This document shows, piece by piece, positions 8,961 to 18,097 of a stretch of DNA of 64,000 bases; the first letter of the stretch is position 1, and each line of letters starts with the position of its first letter. The DNA comes from an uncultured Opitutales bacterium (GTDB lineage Bacteria > Verrucomicrobiota > Verrucomicrobiia > Opitutales > Intestinicryptomonadaceae): NCBI GenBank assembly GCA_944389195.1, contig CALXLM010000008.1:1-64000 (forward strand), in the 5' to 3' direction. Below the pieces are notes generated by a model, which was given only the letters and a program-made list of their open reading frames with translations, was not told the DNA's origin and did no database searches. The position numbers were made by a program, and so were the translations under genes.

Positions 8961-9398
8961 TTATCCGACATTGGGAAAATGGGAGATGGATACTATTTTG
9001 CCGTCCCGGTTTCGTCGCACATCCACGGCGTCAAAACGCCAAGTTTTTGGCTTGCTGACAAGCGATGCGATGTATCCGGCGGCGCATTTCCTCAGCGCCG
9101 CCATTTTTCTTTTTGAAACCGCCGAGTAGTATCCGTCAACTATGGCGTTTTCGGAGCGCGTCTTTACCTCTACAAACACGAGGCAGTCGGAATCAAGCGC
9201 GATTATGTCTATTTCGTAGCGTCCATAGCGGTAGTTGCGTGAAAGTATTTTCATCGACATTTTTTGCGCGAGGAATTTGGCTGCCGCATCTTCGCCGAGC
9301 CTTCCCGCTTTTGCAGAGGGAGTTTCCCCAAAATGTAAAAACTTTAACAGGCGTCCGAACACAATATTAGATATTTCCGCCGTTCTGCTTCGCGTCAA
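8961..9398 (-). CDS. yraN: UPF0102 (YraN) family predicted endonuclease-like protein
   Basis: 145 residues. The core GRLGEDAAAKFL, then NYRYGRYEIDIIALD, LVFVEVKTRS and a C-terminal KTWRFDAVDV are the conserved blocks of the UPF0102/YraN family, which has a Holliday-junction-resolvase/restriction-endonuclease-like fold. The catalytic-type D and ExK residues (EIDIIA, VEVKTR) are kept. Cellular role is not established. The N-terminal 30 residues extend beyond the family core, so a later start is possible. It converges with the PPC gene (14-bp gap) and diverges from alr. Confidence 0.9.
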   Translation of the reverse strand: MTRSRTAEISNIVFGRLLKFLHFGETPSAKAGRLGEDAAAKFLAQKMSMKILSRNYRYGRYEIDIIALDSDCLVFVEVKTRSENAIVDGYYSAVSKRKMAALRKCAAGYIASLVSKPKTWRFDAVDVRRNRDGKIVSISHFPNVG

Positions 9399-9465
9399 GT
9401 TTTTTAGGGATTTGAATTTGACATGCGTGGGAATACTAAAAAAATGGAGTGCTTAAAAGAAGATC

Positions 9466-10536
9466 GTGAACAAGCATATATTAAGGTCGTGGATAGAGGT
9501 CGATTTCGACAGGCTCGAATCCAACGTTAGAAACATAAAAAACTCCCTTCCCAGCGATGTAAAATATATCGCCGTGGTGAAGGCCGACGCCTATGGACAT
9601 TGTATGCCGCAGGCGCTCGTCCGTTTCCTGCGGGGTGGGGCAGACCTGTTTGCGGTTGCGAATTTGTATGAGGCTTCGCGCGTCAGGGAGGTCGTTTCCG
9701 ACAAAAAAATCCTCGTCCTAAGCCCCGTTTTAAAGGAGGAGAGGCCGTTGGTTTTCGAATACGGAGCAACCCCAGCGCTATCGTCATACCCCGAGGCTAA
9801 AGCGTTCGACGAATTTGCTGCAAAAAGCGGCAGGATTCTTGAGGCACATATAAAAATAGACACCGGAATGGGGCGCGCGGGCGTATGGCACGAAAAGGCC
9901 GACGATATCGTTCCGCAAATTCTTTCATTGCCGCATATAAAAATCAACGGCATGTTTTCCCATTTATCCAGCGCTGACACGGATAGGGATTACACTTTTA
10001 AACAGGTGGAAGTTTTTAAGGGAATAGTTTCAAAATACGCGGACTCCGGTATGCTTCTGCACCTACACAATAGCGCTGCTTTGCGGTATGTGCCTATCGA
10101 GCCCCCGTTTAACGCTGTGCGAATGGGGCTTGTGCAATATGGAATAAATCCGTTCGACGACGGTTCGGGATTCGAAAAATTGAATCTGCTTTCGGTTCTT
10201 GCGTTCAAGGCGCGCATTCTCGCTTTGGGACTGCGCGACGGAAAAAAAATAGGCGCCGTCTGCGCGGGATACGCCGACGGCGTGCCTGCGGGATTCACAT
10301 CGGAGGCGCGCGTTCTTGTAAAAGGAAGAATGTGTAAAATTCTGGATTGCGTTGGGCTCGACGAAATGTACGTCGATCTTACCGGCGTGGACGTAAAAGT
10401 CGGGGACGAAGTGACGTTTATCGGCGAGCAAGAGGGCGGTCAAATCTCACTTTCCGACTATAGCCGTTGGACAAGCAGAATCCCCTGGGAGACAATGGTT
10501 GCCATTCCGCGCCGCGTAGCCAGAATAATAAAATAA
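9466..10536 (+). CDS. alr: Alanine racemase
   Basis: 356 residues, PLP enzyme making D-alanine for peptidoglycan. The PLP-binding lysine is K39 in VVKADAYGH. HIKIDTGMGRAGV and the barrel C-terminus are conserved, and the second-subunit catalytic Tyr is in AGYADGVPAGF in the C-terminal beta domain. Start is GTG 9466 with a purine-rich AAAAGAAGA just upstream; no in-frame ATG gives the conserved N-terminus. metF follows after 25 nt on the same strand, so cotranscription is likely. Confidence 0.96.
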   Translation: MNKHILRSWIEVDFDRLESNVRNIKNSLPSDVKYIAVVKADAYGHCMPQALVRFLRGGADLFAVANLYEASRVREVVSDKKILVLSPVLKEERPLVFEYGATPALSSYPEAKAFDEFAAKSGRILEAHIKIDTGMGRAGVWHEKADDIVPQILSLPHIKINGMFSHLSSADTDRDYTFKQVEVFKGIVSKYADSGMLLHLHNSAALRYVPIEPPFNAVRMGLVQYGINPFDDGSGFEKLNLLSVLAFKARILALGLRDGKKIGAVCAGYADGVPAGFTSEARVLVKGRMCKILDCVGLDEMYVDLTGVDVKVGDEVTFIGEQEGGQISLSDYSRWTSRIPWETMVAIPRRVARIIK

Positions 10537-10561
10537 AAATACACGGTTTATATGTAGCGAT

Positions 10562-11425
10562 ATGAATATAGGCGAAAAATTTAAAAATTCTAAAACCGTA
10601 TTTTCGGTCGAGTTTTTCCCGCCGAAAACCGAGGAGGGCGCCCGGCAGATTTTAAGGACGGCAAAAAAGCTCAAGGAGCTTTCTCCGGACTACGCTTCGA
10701 TAACATACGGCGCGGGTGGTTCGACGCGCGAGCGCACTCTCGAATACGGGGAACTTTTGCGCGATATTTTCGATTTCGAAATTATGCCCCACCTGACGTG
10801 CTTCGGACATTCAAGGGAGGATATAGAGGCCATCCTATGCAGATTTGAAAGTTCGGGGTTTGAAAACATAATGGCCCTAAGGGGGGATCCCCCCAAAGGT
10901 TCATCTGAGTTTGTTCCGCACCCGAACGGTTTTAAACACGCCAACGAACTCGTGGCTTATATAAGGTCGCGTTTCCCCCGTTTCGGAATCGGCTGCGCCG
11001 GTTATCCGGAAAAGCACCCCGAGGCCGTTTCGATTGATGCAGACATCGACAATTTAAAGCGCAAGGTTGACGCCGGCGCAGATTTCATAGTCACCCAGAT
11101 GTTTTTTGAGAATTCGCATTTTTTCAATTTTGTTGAGAAATGCCGCGCTGCGGGGATAGACAAGCCTGTAATCGCCGGCATTCTTCCCGCCCTTTCACTA
11201 AAGCAGGTTATGAATTTTAAATCAATGTGCTCCACCGAAATTCCGGACGCTCTCCTAAAAAAACTCGGGGAAGCTTCCGAATCGGACGGCGCTAAAGTCG
11301 GCTTGGATTGGGCGATGGCGCAAATCGAGGAGTTAAAAAGCAAAAAAGTGCCCGGTATCCACCTTTATATTTTAAACAGGGCGGAATCGGCCGTAAGGTT
11401 GTCGCATGTAATAAGGGGTAAGTAG
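10562..11425 (+). CDS. metF: Methylenetetrahydrofolate reductase
   Basis: 287 residues. Reduces 5,10-methylene-THF to 5-methyl-THF using FAD, feeding methionine synthesis. FSVEFFPPKTEEG at the N-terminus, YGAGGSTRERT, ALRGDPPKG and DFIVTQMFFE are the MetF barrel motifs. Length is that of bacterial single-domain enzymes. It follows alr closely, and with folC and glyA in the window it gives several one-carbon genes, though not adjacent. Confidence 0.96.
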   Translation: MNIGEKFKNSKTVFSVEFFPPKTEEGARQILRTAKKLKELSPDYASITYGAGGSTRERTLEYGELLRDIFDFEIMPHLTCFGHSREDIEAILCRFESSGFENIMALRGDPPKGSSEFVPHPNGFKHANELVAYIRSRFPRFGIGCAGYPEKHPEAVSIDADIDNLKRKVDAGADFIVTQMFFENSHFFNFVEKCRAAGIDKPVIAGILPALSLKQVMNFKSMCSTEIPDALLKKLGEASESDGAKVGLDWAMAQIEELKSKKVPGIHLYILNRAESAVRLSHVIRGK

Positions 11426-11933
11426 GCTTTGCCGAATACGCCTTGAAAACTGCGCTGATTAAAACCGGGGGGAATGGCGCGGTCTTGAAACGGTCCAAAG
11501 TCTTGCGAGCCGTGCGCTTCCTCGCGTTCGGAAGCGGATTTTCCCGCCGGGCATTCCGCGGATATCAGCGGGGTGATTTTAAGCGCGGCGAATGCGGGAT
11601 ATTCGGCGGGGGAATTCCTGCCGGGGATTTTTTGTCGTGCGCGGGAAAGGGGGGCACACTTAGTGCCCGACGGGCGCGCGGTTGGCAGGCGTTTTTTTCG
11701 GCGCATGTGGCGCCCCGCGCGGGTATTGTAGATTTTACGGATATTGTGGTCATTGCGCGGGCTTGCGCTTTTGTTCCCGGTTTTTCGAATATGCGGCCGG
11801 CGCCGGCGCACCGCAAAAAAACGCGTTGTATATTGCGGGCGAGCGCGGCGCCGAAATCGTTTTTAGTATTGGGATTTAAAAAGCACCGCGCATTCCGCCG
11901 CGGGTCTTCCGTAGCCGTGCGCGCGCGAACGGT
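11426..11933. other. GC-rich intergenic stretch with no supported gene
   Basis: Between metF and the end of queA lie about 500 bp. Frames are open in several phases because of high GC (for example plus-strand 11443-11967), but none starts with a ribosome site or gives a protein I recognise; the translations are rich in Arg, Ala and Gly with no pattern. It could be a decayed gene or GC-rich spacer. I see no hairpin-plus-T-run terminator in it. Confidence 0.5.
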
Positions 11934-13013
11934 TTACAATATAAGCATTGCGTCGCCGTATGAATAAAAGTTGTATTTTTTTTCTATAGCCGTCCGGTAT
12001 ATTTCCTTTAGTTTTTCTATGCCTTCAAGCGAATTTGGCCTGAGAAAAACTCCGACAAGGCACATGAGAGTGGAGCGCGGAAGGTGAAAATTTGTAATCA
12101 TCGCCTCCGCCGACAGTATTTTCTGGGGAGGATAGATGAAAATTTCGGCGCTGTCAGTTGCGGGAGCTTTCGGTGAAAAAGGGTTTGGGTGTTTTCTTAG
12201 GAAATCCTCCATCGCGCGAAGAGCCGTCGTTCCCACCGCCAATCTCGGAGCGGTGTTGCGGTATAGGGCATCGATTGTATCTTTGGGAATTTCATAAATT
12301 TCGGCATGCATGCGGTGGCTTTCAACAATATCGCCTTTGAGCGGCTGGAATGTTCCAATGCCTACATGGAGCGTCAAGTCGAAAAAAACGTGCCCGCGCC
12401 TTATCAGGTCGGATATTAGTTCGGGCGTGAAGTGTAGCCCGGCGGTGGGGGCGGCCGCCGCGACGCGTTTCGCCGGATCCGCATAGACGGTTTCGTAGCG
12501 GAGATTGTCGAAATTTCTGTCGTAGGACGGAGAACGCTGGTCGCGCTCTATGTATGGGGGGAGGGGGACGACGCCGATTTTTTCGCTCATTGAAACGACG
12601 CTTTCACCGCTGGGGATAAAAAATTTAACAATGGCCCTGCCGTCGTCGTATTTTTTTTCGACCTGCGCGGAAAAAACATTTTCGACGCCGAAAGAGGATC
12701 CTATCTTTAGCCTTTTGGCTGGCTTTAACATGCAGGTCCAGCGGTTTTCAGCTTCACAAGGGGAAAGCAGGAGGCACTCCACGTCTGCACCGGTGTTTTT
12801 TTTCGCAAACAGCCTCGCCTTAAGCACGGCGGCGTTATTCCTGAAAAAATTAAATTTTGTCTTCAGAAATTTAGGTAGGTCGGAAAAACGGGCGTGTTCC
12901 ATCGAGTCCGAGGCCCGGTCGTAAACGAGCAGCTTAGAGTTGTCCCTTTTTGCCGCAGGGAAGCGCGCTATCCGTTCGCCGGGAAGATCGTAGTCCAGTT
13001 CTGATGAATTCAT
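11934..13013 (-). CDS. queA: S-adenosylmethionine:tRNA ribosyltransferase-isomerase
   Basis: 359 residues; makes epoxyqueuosine in tRNA from preQ1-modified tRNA and SAM. Starts MNSSELDYDLPGERIA, the usual QueA beginning. PTAGLHFTPEL, LTLHVGIGTFQPL, HRMHAEIYEI and TNFHLPRSTLMCLV are all intact. Start ATG at 13013 lies 4 nt past the PfkB-kinase stop, with AGAAAG as a weak ribosome site; an upstream in-frame ATG at 13067 would overlap the kinase gene and is unlikely. The pairing with a sugar kinase is positional only. Confidence 0.96.
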   Translation of the reverse strand: MNSSELDYDLPGERIARFPAAKRDNSKLLVYDRASDSMEHARFSDLPKFLKTKFNFFRNNAAVLKARLFAKKNTGADVECLLLSPCEAENRWTCMLKPAKRLKIGSSFGVENVFSAQVEKKYDDGRAIVKFFIPSGESVVSMSEKIGVVPLPPYIERDQRSPSYDRNFDNLRYETVYADPAKRVAAAAPTAGLHFTPELISDLIRRGHVFFDLTLHVGIGTFQPLKGDIVESHRMHAEIYEIPKDTIDALYRNTAPRLAVGTTALRAMEDFLRKHPNPFSPKAPATDSAEIFIYPPQKILSAEAMITNFHLPRSTLMCLVGVFLRPNSLEGIEKLKEIYRTAIEKKYNFYSYGDAMLIL

Positions 13014-13017
13014 CTTT

Positions 13018-13938
13018 CTATTTAAATTTAAATTGTCTTGGATCGGTCGCGCATCCGGCGCCGGCAAGGGCGGAGGCGTAGGCCGCAGCGAGCTTCAGGG
13101 CCTCCAAAAGCGCGGTTTTGCGCACAAATATTTCGGATATGAGGCGCGCAAGCATCGCGTCTCCGCAGCCGGTAGTGCATGTTCCATGGGATATTTTTGG
13201 GGGTGATATTTTTTCGGTCCCGCATCCGACGTCGGCTAAAATGGGGCTTGGCCCGTCGGTGACGGCAAAAATTCCGGCATTTGCAAAAGCCGTCCTGCGC
13301 GCATTTTCAAAGGCGCGGCAAAAATCGCGTTCCGAGCCTCCGTCCCGCATCTTGAGAAATTCGAAAAGCTCTCTGCGGTTTATTTTTACAATGCCGCATT
13401 TTTTGCCCGCAAACGAATCGAGAGGGGGGCCGTAAGTGTCGGCGCAAATATTTAGGCGGTTTTTTGCGCAAAGATTGAAAAACATGCCGGCAAAATTGCC
13501 GCTCCACCCCGGAAAACTCCCGCACAAGGCGATTATGTCGCCTTCTTCTGAACTCTTCCCGATTTTTTCAACTGCGTTTTTAAATGCTTCGGCGCTTACG
13601 GGCAAATCGGTTCCGAGGAATGTCGTCTGCACCCCCGTGCGCATGTCGGAGCATACGAGCCCGCACCGGGTTTCTCCGGGTATTTCGGATACTATGGCGG
13701 CAACGCCGTCGCGCTTTAGCATTTGAACGCATTTTGCCCCGTTGAATCCTGCCGGAAATACGGCGGCGAAAGCCGGGAGCCCGAGCGCCGTTGCGGCCCT
13801 TGCGACGTTTACCCCTTTGCCGCCCACTTGAAACTTCGATTCTCCGATTGCGCGGACGGTGGAACCCTGCCGGGGAAATTCGTAAACGGCGGTCGTTTCG
13901 GCGAGCAGATTGCCGGTTATGGTAAAAAGTTTTAGCAT
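13018..13938 (-). CDS. PfkB-family sugar kinase (1-phosphofructokinase-like)
   Basis: 306 residues. PfkB signature 1 is VGGKGVNVARAATALG (about 37-52), as in FruK/LacC enzymes; signature 2 with the catalytic Asp is HGTCTTGCGDAMLA, where the usual GAGD appears as GCGD. The family phosphorylates fructose-1-phosphate, tagatose-6-phosphate or fructose-6-phosphate; sequence alone does not decide. No fruA/PTS gene is beside it, so a role other than PTS fructose use is possible. First gene of a two-gene unit with queA (4-nt gap), transcribed away from glgA. Confidence 0.88.
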   Translation of the reverse strand: MLKLFTITGNLLAETTAVYEFPRQGSTVRAIGESKFQVGGKGVNVARAATALGLPAFAAVFPAGFNGAKCVQMLKRDGVAAIVSEIPGETRCGLVCSDMRTGVQTTFLGTDLPVSAEAFKNAVEKIGKSSEEGDIIALCGSFPGWSGNFAGMFFNLCAKNRLNICADTYGPPLDSFAGKKCGIVKINRRELFEFLKMRDGGSERDFCRAFENARRTAFANAGIFAVTDGPSPILADVGCGTEKISPPKISHGTCTTGCGDAMLARLISEIFVRKTALLEALKLAAAYASALAGAGCATDPRQFKFK

Positions 13939-13983
13939 TGTTTAAAAGATTGTCCGTTTTTTTTATACAGGCAAGAAAAACGG

Positions 13984-14013
13984 TTGCAATGGCCGCACAT
14001 TATGTGTGATACT
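13984..14013 (+). promoter_or_regulatory. Candidate promoter of glgA
   Basis: TTGCAA (13984-13989) and GATACT (14008-14013) are separated by 18 nt, with start expected about 20 nt before the glgA ATG at 14037. The spacer holds the short palindrome CACAT-T-ATGTG (13996-14006), a possible regulator site. Both hexamers are only 4/6 matches. Confidence 0.35.
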
Positions 14014-14036
14014 GTCGGATTGAATATTTAAGTGTT

Positions 14037-15506
14037 ATGAAAATGAAGATTCTTATGGTATCGCCCGAGTGCGCTCCTTTTTCCAAAGCCGGCGGACTTG
14101 CTGACATGGTATCGTCGCTTTCAAAAGAGTTTGCGGCCGACGGTTGCGATGTAAGAATTTTTACCCCTCTTTATTCGTCGGTCAGGGGGGTTACCGGATT
14201 GAAAAAGGAGATGGACAACCTTTCGGTCCACATGGGACTCGGCATAGAGGAGTTTTCGTCGGTGTGGAGCGCGCGGCTCGGCTCTGCAAAGGTTTTGTTT
14301 GTCGAGTTTAACAGGTATTACGACAGGCCCGGAATTTATAACTACGGCTCCGTGTCCTACGGAGACAACGGCGGAAGATTTTCGTTTTTGTCGAGGGCGG
14401 CGCTGGAATATTGCCTTTCGGTGGGGTGGATTCCGGACGTAATACATTGCCACGATTGGACCGTCGGCTTGATTCCCGTATATCTGAACACTACATTGAG
14501 GTTGTCCCCGTTGGGGCGCTCAGCGACCGTTTTTACAATCCACAACCTTCAGCACCAGGGAATATTCGACAGGGGGGTTCTGGAATATGCGGGATTGCCC
14601 ATGAGCGAATTTCGCGCCGATTCCTGCGAAGCGTTCGGGTGCCTGAACATGATGAAGGCCGGGCTTTACAACTGCACTAAGATAACAACAGTAAGCCCCA
14701 CCTATTCAGGCGAAATAAAAACTCCGGAGTTCGGATGCGGGCTCGACGGTCTTTTGCGGTTCCGCGCGGGAGATTTAATAGGAATTTTAAACGGCATAGA
14801 CGCTTCGGAATGGAATCCCTCCACGGATACGCTGATAGCAAAAAATTATGGAGTGGCCAATATGGGAGGGAAAGGCGCATGCAAAAAGGCATTGCAGGAG
14901 CGCATGGGGCTTTCCCGGGACGCAAGCAAACCCGTTTTCGGCGTAGTTTCGCGGCTATACGATCAGAAGGGGCTCGATTTGCTTGCGCGAATAGCGCAGC
15001 CACTTGTAAACAATATGGACGTGCAAATCGCGCTGCTGGGAAGCGGAGAAAAGTGGCTCGAGGATTCGTTTAACGCGCTTGCGGCGGCCAATCCCGGGCG
15101 AATATCGGTGTATATCGGCTATGACAACGCGCTGGCCCACATGATAGAGGCCGGCTCGGACTTTTTCGTAATGCCGAGCCGCTTCGAGCCTTGCGGCTTA
15201 AACCAGATGTATTCCATGGCTTACGGAACCCTTCCCATTGTGCGCGCTACCGGCGGTCTTTCCGATACTGTGTCCCAGTACGAGGAGGGTACTGGAAAAG
15301 GAGACGGGTTCGTATTTTCCGACGCGACCGCCGACGCGCTTTACAACACCATAGGCTGGGCGTGTTCTACATGGTACGATAGGCCGTTTGACATCGATTC
15401 GCTTCGCAGAAACGGAATGGTAAAGGATTTTTCTTGGGGGCGTTCCGCTGAAAAGTACGCAAAAGTTTACAAGTGGGCGGTCGAGGCGCGTTCCGCCGCA
15501 TTTTAA
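14037..15506 (+). CDS. glgA: Glycogen synthase (ADP-glucose, GT5)
   Basis: 489 residues. Extends alpha-1,4-glucan from ADP-glucose. The N-terminal SPECAPFSKAGGLADM carries the KxGG substrate loop (K17, G19, G20); HCHDWTVGLIPVYL, TIHNLQHQG and GILNGIDASEWNP follow. The C-terminal GT-B half has the SRFEPCGLNQMYSMAYGTLP block with the catalytic Glu, then RATGGLSDTV. Full length for GT5. ATG 14037 or the ATG two codons on could serve; no clear Shine-Dalgarno. The SNF2 gene follows in the same direction. Confidence 0.96.
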   Translation: MKMKILMVSPECAPFSKAGGLADMVSSLSKEFAADGCDVRIFTPLYSSVRGVTGLKKEMDNLSVHMGLGIEEFSSVWSARLGSAKVLFVEFNRYYDRPGIYNYGSVSYGDNGGRFSFLSRAALEYCLSVGWIPDVIHCHDWTVGLIPVYLNTTLRLSPLGRSATVFTIHNLQHQGIFDRGVLEYAGLPMSEFRADSCEAFGCLNMMKAGLYNCTKITTVSPTYSGEIKTPEFGCGLDGLLRFRAGDLIGILNGIDASEWNPSTDTLIAKNYGVANMGGKGACKKALQERMGLSRDASKPVFGVVSRLYDQKGLDLLARIAQPLVNNMDVQIALLGSGEKWLEDSFNALAAANPGRISVYIGYDNALAHMIEAGSDFFVMPSRFEPCGLNQMYSMAYGTLPIVRATGGLSDTVSQYEEGTGKGDGFVFSDATADALYNTIGWACSTWYDRPFDIDSLRRNGMVKDFSWGRSAEKYAKVYKWAVEARSAAF

Positions 15507-15544
15507 ATGCCCGCCTGCTTGTGTCGGATTACCGGATTGAAAAC

Positions 15545-18082
15545 ATGTTTGAACGACCCGCAAACAGAATTTACCGAAATAGCGAGCTTGGATTGTGGCT
15601 GCGGAGGGTCTCTTGCGATTGGGAAAAATTTTTCCGCCCGCCAGAGCTCGCGTACGGCAGAAAACTTTACAAATCGGGGGCTGTCAGGACATTGGAGCTC
15701 AACTCTTCGGAGGCGATAATATGCGCCAAACTTTCCGATGACTCCGAACCGTATTGCGTGCTCGACTTCGACGGCGATGCATACCAGCGCAGAAGATCGT
15801 CTGCCGGCTTGTTGAATGCGGCTCTCGCCGTAGCGGGATTTTACGAAATAGAGGAGCTTGTGGGCGACGTGTTTTCGAGCGATGAATTTTTAGATTACGA
15901 CGAAACAGAGGCCATCGCCCGGGCTAAAAACGAGGCTTTGGCCGGCGAAATTGACGCCGGAGCTGCGCCTCAAGAGGGAGCGCTTCCCCGCTTAGATGCC
16001 GAAGATTCCCGACAATCCCCCGGCAATTCAGAATATCCCAGGCTTGAACTCGAATTTTCCTCCCGCAGGAAAGGCTTGGCATTTTCCGCTTCATGGAGGT
16101 TTGAGGACGGAAAAAAACACAAGGCCTTCGGGGAAAAATGTCTTCCGATATCGGAGCTTGGGGACTCCCAAAAAGAGAACCTTGTGCGCCTTGCGACAAT
16201 GTCGCGCAAATACGGGTTTAAATACTTGTCCGGCGCATACATGCTTTCGGAATTATCCAAGATACCGTCTTTTATCCAGTCGGTCCTTCCGATTTGGGAA
16301 AAATATTTTACAATCAAAAAAGATGCGAACGTCGATTTGCTCGCGCTCGGCGAGAGGAACGTAGAGCTTAGGCCTGTTGCAAGAAACGTCGATTCCAACC
16401 AGTCGGATTTCGACATTGAATGGGAGTCTTCCGTGGACGGGAAAGTTATCGCGCCTTCGGAATTTTCAAAGCTCGTGGGGAACGGCATATCGGCGCTCCG
16501 CATAGTTCCGGATTACGGAATACTGCGCGTATCGAGCGACGACACTGCGTTTGTAAGGGGAGTCGAGAGGGCGCGCGAGTTCGGCTTCGAATCCGGAAAA
16601 ATACCGCGCTACATGCTTTTGTCGGTGTCTGAGTTCGGCGGGGAAATGAGAATGTCTCCGGCGCTGAAAGAATGGATGGATTCTCTCCTGTCCGAGTGCG
16701 ATTCGTTCTCATATCCTCTTCCCGGATTTCTTCGCAACTACCAGAAGCGCGGTGTGCGCTGGGCGAAGCGGCTTTTCGACCACGACTGCAACGCACTGAT
16801 AGCCGACGAAATGGGGCTCGGTAAAACGCTCCAGGCGCTCACACTTATAAGCATGTCGGCTTCCGACAAGTCTAAAAAGTTTTTTGTGGCGTGCCCGGCA
16901 AGCGTAATACCTGTCTGGGCTTCCGAATCCGGCAAGTTTTTCCCAGGCCTAAAAATAGGAGTCCTTTCTTCCTCGTCCGATTTCGACGGGGCGCAGGTTT
17001 GGATCTCAAGCTATACGCAGCTGCGCAGGAACAGGGCGGCGGTGGAAAAAGTTTTGTTCGAAATTGCGGTGCTCGACGAAGCGCAGTTTATAAAAAATCC
17101 CGACGCAAAGACCACGGCCGCGTGCATGGCGCTGAAAGCAAAAAGGAAAATAGCACTTACGGGCACTCCGGTTGAAAACAGGCTGCTGGACATGTGGACC
17201 ACGTTCAGGTGGCTTATGCCCGGGCTTATGGGGCAGCGGGCGGCTTTTGAAAGCGCGCTTCAATCCGATGAATCGTTTGTAAGAAACATGCGCAGGCAGA
17301 TAGCGCCTTTTGTGCTGAGGCGCTTAAAATCCGAGGTTGCGGCCGAACTTCCGGAAAAGATTTACGTCGACCTTGTTTGCCCGATGTCGGAACAGCAGAA
17401 GTCGGAGTACGGCAAGCTTTTGGCCCAGGCGCGCGAAACGCTCGGCGGGGCGGCCGTCAAAGATGCAAAGGCGCGCTTCACGGTTTTATCGCTTTTGACG
17501 CGCCTTCGCCAGGCCGCGTGCGATGCCGCTCTTCTGCCGTGGATTGGCAGGGAGAGGGCGGACACCGGCGGTAAAATTTCGGTTCTGGCCGACAAAGTCG
17601 AGGAGCTCTTTCAAAGCAGGAAAAAAATATTAATATTCAGCCAATTCACAAGGTTTTTGGATTTGATATCAGAAAACCTTTCGGCGCGCATTCCCTCGGC
17701 GCCGATTTATACGCTGACGGGGGCGACCAGAGACCGCGCAAAACCCGTGTCGGAATTTCAAAATGCGGCGGGCGGCGCCATAATGCTTGTCAGCTTGCGC
17801 GCCGGCGGAACGGGAATCACCCTGACTTCGGCCGACTATGTTTTTCTTGCGGATCCGTGGTGGAACCCGTCTGTCGAGGAGCAGGCCATTGACCGCGTTC
17901 ACCGCATAGGAAGGCGCGGCGACGTGTTCGTTTACAGAATGATAGCCCAGGACACCGTGGAGGACAGGGTCAGAAGCCTGCAAACCCAAAAAAGGAGATT
18001 GTTTAACGACTTGCTTGGGGGATTAAAGGACGTTTCCAACCATTTTAAGTTTGTCGAAACCGTTTCGGACATACTTTCATAA
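15545..18082 (+). CDS. SNF2-family DEAD-box helicase/ATPase
   Basis: 845 residues. Unrecognised N-terminal region (1-390), then the SNF2 ATPase: RNYQKRGVRWAKRL, Walker A DEMGLGKTLQALTL (about 420-435), DEAQ box LDEAQFIKNP (about 508-517), and the LTGTPVENRLLDMWTTF motif III region. The helicase C lobe carries KILIFSQFTRFLDLI, VSLRAGGTGITLT and the arginine-finger QAIDRVHRIGR. Bacterial SNF2 proteins translocate on DNA; targets are unknown. Many carry an N-terminal SWIM zinc finger; the matching region here (about 30-80) has no CxC-CxH pattern, so it appears lost. Start ATG 15545 avoids overlap with glgA; an earlier in-frame start at 15473 overlaps it. xth follows within 6-15 nt. Confidence 0.92.
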   Translation: MFERPANRIYRNSELGLWLRRVSCDWEKFFRPPELAYGRKLYKSGAVRTLELNSSEAIICAKLSDDSEPYCVLDFDGDAYQRRRSSAGLLNAALAVAGFYEIEELVGDVFSSDEFLDYDETEAIARAKNEALAGEIDAGAAPQEGALPRLDAEDSRQSPGNSEYPRLELEFSSRRKGLAFSASWRFEDGKKHKAFGEKCLPISELGDSQKENLVRLATMSRKYGFKYLSGAYMLSELSKIPSFIQSVLPIWEKYFTIKKDANVDLLALGERNVELRPVARNVDSNQSDFDIEWESSVDGKVIAPSEFSKLVGNGISALRIVPDYGILRVSSDDTAFVRGVERAREFGFESGKIPRYMLLSVSEFGGEMRMSPALKEWMDSLLSECDSFSYPLPGFLRNYQKRGVRWAKRLFDHDCNALIADEMGLGKTLQALTLISMSASDKSKKFFVACPASVIPVWASESGKFFPGLKIGVLSSSSDFDGAQVWISSYTQLRRNRAAVEKVLFEIAVLDEAQFIKNPDAKTTAACMALKAKRKIALTGTPVENRLLDMWTTFRWLMPGLMGQRAAFESALQSDESFVRNMRRQIAPFVLRRLKSEVAAELPEKIYVDLVCPMSEQQKSEYGKLLAQARETLGGAAVKDAKARFTVLSLLTRLRQAACDAALLPWIGRERADTGGKISVLADKVEELFQSRKKILIFSQFTRFLDLISENLSARIPSAPIYTLTGATRDRAKPVSEFQNAAGGAIMLVSLRAGGTGITLTSADYVFLADPWWNPSVEEQAIDRVHRIGRRGDVFVYRMIAQDTVEDRVRSLQTQKRRLFNDLLGGLKDVSNHFKFVETVSDILS

Positions 18083-18097
18083 AACGCAATGCCGCAT

